In this document: piece by piece, positions 57,833-64,000 of the stretch
How the letters are laid out: each line of letters begins with the position of its first letter
Position numbering within the stretch: position 1 is the first letter of the stretch
Assembly: GCA_012934845.2 (NCBI GenBank)
Contig: WNNJ02001757.1
Coordinates: forward strand, 62,001-126,000
Length of the DNA: 64,000 bases
Direction of reading: 5' to 3'
DNA from: Pomphorhynchus laevis
Lineage: Eukaryota > Acanthocephala > Palaeacanthocephala > Echinorhynchida > Pomphorhynchidae
Translations under genes and position numbers: made by a program
The notes under the pieces: generated by a model
What the model was told of the DNA's origin: nothing
Seen by the model: the letters and a program-made list of their open reading frames with translations, nothing else
Database searches by the model: none

Positions 57833-58043
57833 ATGCATCAACGATTTAGACATTTTATAACAGGATTTTTACTATCTATCTTTATTGTGGCTAGTAAGTC
57901 TTGAATGAATATCAAGCTAATTGATTTCCTTTACAGAGAAGTGTACGAACGTTTTGTTAATGCTTTTAAAGAAAGTAAACAAAGCTTATATGAAATTATC
58001 TGATAATGACTTGTTTTTTTGTTATTTAGGGCTCGATTTTTAA
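57833..58043 (+). CDS. Possible two-exon secreted peptide gene
   Basis: ATG opens MHQRFRHFITGFLLSIFIVA, a signal-peptide-like start. A perfect donor (A|GTAAGT, 57893) and the acceptor CCTTTACAG (57936) leave a 43-nt intron, close to the 45-60 nt introns in this region. Exon 2 is open in two frames. In the frame set by that donor (phase 1) it reads KCTNVLLMLLKKVNKAYMKL to a TAA at 58041. With an alternative donor four bases on (phase 2), it reads EVYERFVNAFKESKQSLYEI to a TGA at 58001. It may be a separate small gene, or exon 2 may be the last exon of the repeat gene. Confidence 0.45.
57937..58003 (+). CDS. Terminal exon candidate of the repeat gene, copy 1
   Basis: With a phase-2 acceptor it encodes 21 residues, EVYERFVNAFKESKQSLYEI plus I, then TGA: exactly one repeat length and the phase of all microexons. 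A second copy at 61220 keeps the frame with S to I and E to D changes. The charged, helical-looking sequence does not resemble the repeat itself. It would close the array begun at 53625. Confidence 0.45.
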
Positions 58044-58401
58044 ATTGCAGCCATTTTCTTATCAAAACTTTAAACATTTGGCTATAAACATATGTAACGT
58101 GTATGTTACAATATGTATTTTATAATATGTCATCTTTTATACATCGTAATTATTTGATCATTATACAATTAGCTCAACTACTTTATTATAACTATATATT
58201 TTCTCGATTTTGTTTTTAAAACTTATTATTTAATATTGTTTTTGATATAAAAATATGATATACTTTAAAATAATAGTTAGTAATATTTTTCAGTACGTTT
58301 GTACAGGAGTTTCAGTTTCATAATTTAGTTATTTATTCAAGCAAACGCTTTCACATATTATTTAAATTTTTTCATATGAAAGTTGTAACTGTATTGTTTA
58401 G

Positions 58402-58467
58402 AGGGTTTCGAAATTCTATCATTGAATCCAACTTTTTACTAGATATATCTAGTAATATTTTAGTGAT
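58402..58467 (+). CDS. 22-residue repeat microexon 7
   Basis: 66 nt, phase 2-2, acceptor TTGTTTAG, donor GTAAGT. GFRNSIIESNFLLDISSNIL; F2, N10, L13, I15 and N18 are kept, and T5 is S. Confidence 0.85.
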
Positions 58468-59304
58468 GTAAGTATCTGCGAAATTCAAATTGGATATTGT
58501 GTTTGTGAAAATGCTGTAATCATAAAGTGATAATATATGTAAATTTGCTTCTTTCTGTCCAATTATTAATTCATTTGATTAATATTGAATAGTTTGACAG
58601 AATAACTTGATTTAATTGAATAAACAAGTAACATTGTCAAATATAATGATATAATTCAAATTTATTATAATATTGATTTCAATATTTTTAAAAACAAAAT
58701 ATGAACATTTACTTAGATGTAATTATTGCATATTATATATCTATTATTACTTTTTCTGAATTATCGGTTTTATTACTTATTAATACTAATATAATATTTA
58801 TAAATATAATATTATATATAATATTATATTACTAAGTAGTAATGTGATTTGAAATATTTTTGAAATTATATAGTTGTGTATTAATATAATATATTAATAA
58901 TTGATAAATTCAATATACTATTTATTTATAATATTACGAATTAAATCATAAAGCGAAATTCTGATTTTTCAGGAGTAGAATTATATTTTGCCAAATATTT
59001 TGTTTTTTTTAAACCAAATATTAAACGTCTGATTTGGTTGCCATTGAGCGTTAAAGGTGATTATCTCTATCATTTCATTTTTATAGAATGATCACATTTT
59101 CAATATATCTATCATTTTATTTTAATCGAATAATATCATTTTCATAATATTTGGCTCGTTTAAGTTTAATTTAGCTTTTATCTTATTTCGTATTTTTATT
59201 TAATTATATAAATATAAAAATATTCAATTTTTATTATAACCTCTTTCATGGAATGACTATAATACTCTGGACGAAACTTACTTGGCTGAGATTATCATAT
59301 TTGA

Positions 59305-59442
59305 TTGTTAATATTGGAGCAATCATATCAAAACAAATTCGTTAAAGAAAAATATGACAACGAATATTATGAAAAGCCTGAAAAGGATGGGTGGTTTGGA
59401 GATGCAGAATTTCTAGCATCTCCATCGACAACCGGTTGTTAA
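59305..59442 (+). CDS. Short acidic ORF, possibly a last exon
   Basis: An open frame of 45 codons ending in TAA contains QSYQNKFVKEKYDNEYYEKP and then EKDGWFGDAEFLASPSTTGC. The composition is protein-like in a region where chance frames are Lys/Ile/Asn-rich. AATAAA lies near 59500. There is no ATG, and no acceptor of the right phase was found to join it to the microexons. Confidence 0.25.
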   Translation: MLILEQSYQNKFVKEKYDNEYYEKPEKDGWFGDAEFLASPSTTGC

Positions 59443-60056
59443 ATAATCGAACATCAAAAAAAGACATTTAATACTCCGAGTATCAAAACCTGGATAAATC
59501 ATAATAAATTATGATTATCCGACCGGGATATTCACGGAAGACAATTGAATTGTATTTGCAAAATATGCAGACTTTCTTAATTTAGTTTGTTTTATGCATT
59601 GAAATTTGAATATATTTGCCGAAATTGGATTTCATATATAAATTCATTTAAAATAATTCTAAAATATTAACATCTTTATATCAGTATCGCATTTGATTTA
59701 TCCTTTATACTTTCAAATGTATTGGTTTTGCATCTTTCTTTTATATGATTGATTATATTTTTATATTAATGATATTGGTCTATTATCGATATGAGTCTTA
59801 TAGCATGATCATATTACCCCCGTTAACTATAATTACTCGTATTGTATTTGCCATATGACAAATACGCCTTCTTCGTTGCAATTATGTAAATACCCTGTCA
59901 ACACCGAAATGTAGCAGTGCATGTTCTTTAATAAAATCTCTCATTGATAATAATAATCTCTCATTGAATATTAGCATTGCAATAATATTAACCTCAAATG
60001 ATGATACCATTCCGCATGATTTTTTTAGTAATCATATAAGCTCGACGCGAAAGAAT

Positions 60057-60092
60057 GACGAATGCCGTTTCGTCATCACTATGACTCATCAG
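60057..60092 (-). ncRNA. Hammerhead ribozyme core, unit 1
   Basis: Read on the minus strand: CTGATGA, stem II GTCAT/ATGAC with loop AGTG, GAAAC, stem III ACG/CGT around GCATT, then the cleavage triplet GTC followed by A. Every invariant core base is present. Stem I is the weak point: the sequences on both sides (GGAACTGGCA and ATTCTTTCGC) pair poorly, so either an alternative stem forms or activity is reduced. Confidence 0.75.
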
Positions 60093-60197
60093 TGCCAGTT
60101 CCCTCCCACTGCTGTATGCAGAGGAGGACTATGATATAATGATGATACCATTCCGCGTGATTTTTTTAGTAATCATATAAGTCCGACGCGAAAGAAT

Positions 60198-60233
60198 GAC
60201 GAATGCCGTTTCGTCATTACTATGACTTATCAG
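60198..60233 (-). ncRNA. Hammerhead ribozyme core, unit 2 (G8 changed)
   Basis: Same fold as unit 1, but the CTGATGA box reads CTGATAA, changing the catalytic G8, and the stem II loop side reads AGTA. Probably inactive. Confidence 0.7.
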
Positions 60234-60445
60234 TGCCAGTTCCCTTCCACTGCTAGATGCAGAGGAGCACTTTGCTAGTCATTCTATGTTAATATTATCT
60301 GTCAATAATATTAACATATAATATTAATATGTAATATGATAGTATTGTTTACAATAATATTGTAAAATTACAATAGATCCCTATAAATATAAATACACAG
60401 TCTTTTTATTTCTGCATTGCTAAGAAATAAACATTTACACTTTAG

Positions 60446-60511
60446 AAGGTTTGAGAATACAATACTAAACACGAATATTTCACTTTCAATATCTGATATC
60501 GTCTATAGCAT
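60446..60511 (+). CDS. 22-residue repeat microexon 8
   Basis: 66 nt, phase 2-2, acceptor ACTTTAG, donor GTAAGT. RFENTILNTNISLSISDIVY; F2, T5, N10, L13, I15 and V19 are kept. Confidence 0.85.
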
Positions 60512-60850
60512 GTAAGTATAAATTAAGTTTACATTTATATTTTGAGTATGTAATTTTAGTGTTTAATTTTATTTATCTAACTTATGTCTTGCCTAAATTC
60601 TCGATATTCAGACAAAAAATCTTAAAAAAAGTTGGTCTGTATAAAAAATTAGGATTTATGATTTAAGATTTAATCATTTAGGATCCAGTGAATTTAATTT
60701 TTAAATTGTGAATTTATGATTGAGAATGCATTTTAATGGAGCTATAATTATTAAAAAATATAAAAATAATACAAAAAAGTTTCTATTAAATTTCTATAAT
60801 CTAAATTATAATCATTTTTTAATCTAAAAAATGCTAATATTTATGTTTAG

Positions 60851-60916
60851 GAAGTTTTACAATACTAGTTTTGAATCAAACTCTTCACTGTCTATTACTA
60901 CCAACGTTCCTGATAT
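60851..60916 (+). CDS. 22-residue repeat microexon 9
   Basis: 66 nt, phase 2-2, acceptor ATGTTTAG, donor GTAAGT. KFYNTSFESNSSLSITTNVP; all core positions kept. It lies 304 nt upstream of the second terminal-exon copy. Confidence 0.87.
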
Positions 60917-61219
60917 GTAAGTAGCCACAAATTTTAAATTAAAATCTGTTGCATAAATAGTACAAAGGTTTATATCATGCCTATATTATTTTATCATAAT
61001 TTTGTATTTTTAACATCATTCCATTATTTCGATTTTGTATATTATAGGCAGAATGTAATAGTCTATCAATAATTTATCTGAAAATAGATTTATTTTAAAT
61101 ATATTTACATATGCTATGATAGCTATAACGCATATCTAACTATATATGACATGTAAATATTTGTTATATTTACGTAATGTATAGTGTATATATAATGTTA
61201 TAATTGATTTCCTTTACAG

Positions 61220-61286
61220 AGAAGTGTACGAACGTTTTGTTAATGCTTTTAAAGAAATTAAGCAAAGCTTATATGACATTATCTGA
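61220..61286 (+). CDS. Terminal exon candidate of the repeat gene, copy 2
   Basis: Acceptor CCTTTACAG, phase 2: EVYERFVNAFKEIKQSLYDI plus I, then TGA. The duplication with 57937 starts at least ten bases before the acceptor and continues about 140 bp past the stop. The other frame (phase 1, to TAA at 61324) is open here too, so substitution patterns alone do not decide which frame is used. It would close microexons 7-9. Confidence 0.45.
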
Positions 61287-61920
61287 TAATGACTTGTTGT
61301 TTTGTTATTTAGGGCTCGATTTTTAAATTGCAGCCATTTTCTGATCAAAACTTTAAACATTTGGCTATAAACCATTTGGCTATAAACCATTTGGCTATGT
61401 AACGTGTATTTTACAATATGTATGTTATAATATGCCATAACATATTATATTCATATATACATAAAAATATGTATATATTTTATATATACACTTGTGTTTA
61501 TATAGTGTATATATAGCTCCTCCTAAACTAGAATGTTTAAATTACCACTAACCTTGTCTTGAGACTTGTTATCGTAAGATACCTTATATTTGTCATCTTC
61601 ATTTGGTATTTTACTTGTACTTTCGACGATTTTGCTGGAAACTGCTAATTTGTTTGAACGCTCCGACGTGTTCAAATTCATTTGCTTCATTGTTTTTTTT
61701 GTATTTACGTAGTGTATAGTCTATATGTATTGTAAATGTAGTTATATCATACACACTATATATACACTTTTGTATATAGAGCTATAGTATAACTGTGTAA
61801 TAAATAAATCTAAATTATTTAAAGATACGAAATATATGTGTATTTAACTATAATTAATTTAATTAAATAAGTGATCAAATTTGTCCATGTATCCATGTAT
61901 TTACAGGTAGTTTTATTCTT
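61287..61920. other. AT-rich spacer
   Basis: Contains a triplicated ACCATTTGGCTATAA motif (61353-61400) and TA-rich runs. No exon was seen. Confidence 0.45.
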
Positions 61921-62760
61921 AAAAGATCAATATTAATGATAAAGAAGGTATATATCTAGATATAAACATTAAATTAACATCAATTAAAACCACTTTTAAT
62001 TTTTATCGTAAATACGGCATATTTAAATTTACAAGAAACATATTTTTGCATGAACATTCATGTATACCATACGGCACCAAAATTCGACAAAAAAGATGTA
62101 CAGAATTAATTTAAGTCTTATAATTTTTTTCAATAAGTTATAGCACTTCTAGTCAAATATCTATATTCTTAAAAAACCAATATTAATGATAAAGAAGGTA
62201 TATATCTAGATATGAACATTAAATTTACATTAACTAAAACTACTATTAATATATATCGTAAATATGACATATTTAAATTTACAAGAAACATATTTTTGCA
62301 TGAGCATTCATGCATACCATATAATATAAAATATAATACATTAAATAATGAAATTTTAAGAATTGCAACAAAATGTAATGATATTGGCTTTCTTCAAAAT
62401 CATTTAAATAATTTAATAGATACATATTTTAAACTAGGTTACTATAGAAATAACATCAAGCAGAAAATATAACAAAATCAGAAGAAACACATTTTTGCAT
62501 GAGCATTCATGCATACCATATAATATAAAATATAATACATTAAATAATGAAATTTTAAGAATTGCAACAAAATGTAATGATATTGGCTTTCTTTAAATTC
62601 TTAAAATTTAAGATATTTATATTTTTAATTTTTTTAAAGTACAAAATACTTATCTTCAGTGGACCGAGAGTAAATTTTTGCATCTACATTCATGAATACC
62701 ATATAACATAATGAAATATTAAAAAGTGCATAATATTTAACGATATTGACTTTCATCAAA
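61921..62760 (+). mobile_element. Penelope-like RT fragments, partly tandemly duplicated
   Basis: The open piece at 62212-62472 reads TTINIYRKYDIFKFTRNIFL, HEHSCIPYNIKYNTLNNEIL, RIATKC and later YFKLGYYRNNI. This order (YRK, then H-S-C, LRI-x3-C, then a LGY-x3-I end) matches the C-terminal part of Penelope/Neptune-like reverse transcriptases. A first diverged copy lies at 61921-62085, a ~110-bp piece is repeated at 62484-62597 (offset 199 bp), and a fourth faint copy at 62660-62760. Similarity is by eye only. Confidence 0.5.
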
Positions 62761-62984
62761 ATCATTTAAATATAAATCATAAAAATAAAAATAAAATCAA
62801 TTTTGAAATCCTAAAATATTTCAATCAACAAAATATTATATAAAATAGATTTTAACACGCAAGCGGAAAAGTTTATAGATGAATAGTGGGTATTCTGTAC
62901 ATATATTACATATAATACATATACTCTGTATTATGATAAGATACACTAGTTAATCAAATTTTTCTGATCAAATATGCCATCAGC

Positions 62985-63110
62985 GTTAATTCGGTTCCGC
63001 TGCCGAATTAATTAGGTCTAGAAATAGGGATCAGACACCTGATAACAAAGCAGTTCATTTTGATTGCCTCTAATCTTTATTATGATAGTTCGTCTAATAT
63101 TTATTCAATT
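62985..63110 (-). repeat. DR1 dispersed repeat, copy f (inverted)
   Basis: On the minus strand: AACTATCATAATAAAGATTA, GGCAATC, GTTATCAGGTGTCTGATCCC, then GGCAGCGGAACCGAATTAAC. It is truncated before the 3' end motif. Confidence 0.6.
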
Positions 63111-63331
63111 CTTAAAACGAATAATTTTTAAATTACAATTTTAAAAATTGTAAATTTTATGATACTTTTGTTTGATCAAGCTTTGAAAATATAAAGGTCC
63201 TTCGCTTACAATTAGTAAGCGATGGATTACCTTCGCATACTCATCTTCGCCTAAAGCGTTTTCTGAATTACTTTTTTTTCGTGATAAGAAACTATGCAGT
63301 AGTAAAAAAATACTTGAAAGTAGTTAAACAG

Positions 63332-63388
63332 TTTAACTAATTTTAAGTTAACATATTTACTTTATACTCTAGATAATATTTCTGTAAT
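63332..63388 (+). CDS. Degenerate 22-residue repeat microexon 10
   Basis: 57 nt between a poor acceptor (AAACAG) and a GC donor (GCAAGT), phase 2-2. Its end, TLDNISVM across the junction, matches the end of the repeat, but the first half is unlike the others. Probably a decaying exon. Confidence 0.35.
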
Positions 63389-63713
63389 GCAAGTAATTGT
63401 CAATTTTAAATAACCATCGTTTTTACCTCAATATTGTTTTACTTATTGTTTTTAATCACGAAGGCGTAATTGATATGTTTACTTAATTTACTTAAACATT
63501 TGTCAATTATAACAGTGCATTTTTATTTTTGAAAAAAAAGATTAAGAGAAATAAAATGTGTACGATTTTTTAATTTTTTTGTTTAAATTGTATTACTAAA
63601 ATTTAATGCCATGCTTTTTTGAATTAGAAATTAATTTACCATTAATTTTCCATTTACCATGCTTTTCACTGTATTCTATTACATGTTTATAAAAGCGAAT
63701 ATTTTCCGATTAG

Positions 63714-63779
63714 GGCGTTCCGAGATACAACTGTTACATCAAACTCTTTTCTAAATATTTCCGGAAATGTAACTACTTT
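63714..63779 (+). CDS. 22-residue repeat microexon 11
   Basis: 66 nt, phase 2-2, acceptor GATTAG, donor GTAAGT. AFRDTTVTSNSFLNISGNVT; all core positions kept. The array probably continues past the right edge. Confidence 0.85.
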
Positions 63780-64000
63780 GTAAGTATCAATCAACTTAAA
63801 TAATGTCTTTATATGCAAATTTGGTATATCATATTTTTTATAATATTTCATAACATTTATAATATTAACATATAATATAATATAACATATATCTAACCTT
63901 CCAACCGTCTCTAAACTTCTTAAACCTTTTTGTGTTTAAACTGACTTAGTTCTTGCAGTGATAAGAAACTCTGCAATGTCATAATTTCCCTCGTCTTTTT

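Larger units (their letters stand above)
59999..60275. repeat. 141-bp tandem dimer carrying hammerhead cores (retrozyme-like)
   Basis: TGATGATACCATTCCGC begins at 59999 and 60140. The two units differ by few bases. Each holds a hammerhead core on the minus strand (intact in unit 1). Short tandem units with a hammerhead are the hallmark of animal retrozymes and hammerhead satellites. No coding capacity. Confidence 0.85.

Noticed and set aside
58955-59010. Terminal exon after acceptor TTTTTCAG at 58971
   Set aside because: Phase 2 gives only about 12 residues (SRIIFCQIFCFF) before a stop, with no second copy or conservation; too weak to call.
61214-61438. Minus-strand 74-codon open frame
   Set aside because: It is the antisense of the duplicated terminal exon and of the ACCATTTGGCTATAA triplicate.

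Overview
The window looks like an AT-rich animal nuclear genome, most likely an arthropod. The signs are many spliced genes with 45-60 nt introns, EB-module (Cys-rich, EGF-like) proteins, decayed non-LTR retrotransposons of several clades, Penelope-like fragments and self-cleaving hammerhead-ribozyme repeats. A sap-feeding or gall-forming hemipteran would suit the phase-2 microexon genes described below, but that is inference. No bacterial-type operon and no complete tRNA or rRNA gene was seen.

Layout. (1) 836-2155: a 73-bp hairpin-bearing satellite. (2) 2235-27474, minus strand: one very large EB-module gene, at least 25 coding exons. On its 5' side are 20 small exons with one EB module each, all phase 1-1, and thirteen of these form a tandemly duplicated six-exon, ~1.7-kb cassette. 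Then comes a single 7.6-kb exon with about 52 EB modules, and four more small exons to the left. Neither the signal-peptide exon nor the stop codon was found. Long introns hold minisatellites and copies of a dispersed repeat (called DR1 here). (3) 28.8-41.6 kb: a retroelement graveyard. It holds a CR1/Jockey-type RT remnant, three copies of one Jockey-like family (two plus, one minus), a LINE 3' end, a Ty3/Gypsy-like pol fossil, a 426-bp inverted-repeat element inside one LINE, and a hammerhead ribozyme with a 17-bp distal stem. (4) 41.6-45.8 kb: AT-rich, no gene seen. (5) 45.8-63.8 kb, plus strand: a signal-peptide exon, then, beyond a block of inserted retroelements, an array of ten intact 66-81 nt microexons and one degenerate one. 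All are phase 2-2 and encode variants of one 22-residue repeat. Two copies of a likely terminal exon and a second signal-peptide exon lie among them. I recognise no described protein family for this repeat. The signal peptide plus symmetric phase-2 microexons resemble the gene architecture of the aphid bicycle effectors, but the sequence does not. (6) Inside this region are two RLE-type LINEs in opposite orientation, a Penelope-like tail, duplicated Penelope-like RT fragments, and a 141-bp tandem repeat with a second hammerhead ribozyme on the minus strand.

How it fits together: both host gene systems grew by duplicating symmetric exons together with their flanking introns, phase 1 for the EB gene and phase 2 for the 22-residue repeat gene. 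Transposable elements fill the gaps. The strongest candidates for something new are the 22-residue microexon array (53.6-63.8 kb) and the two hammerhead repeats (36.6 kb and 60.0 kb).
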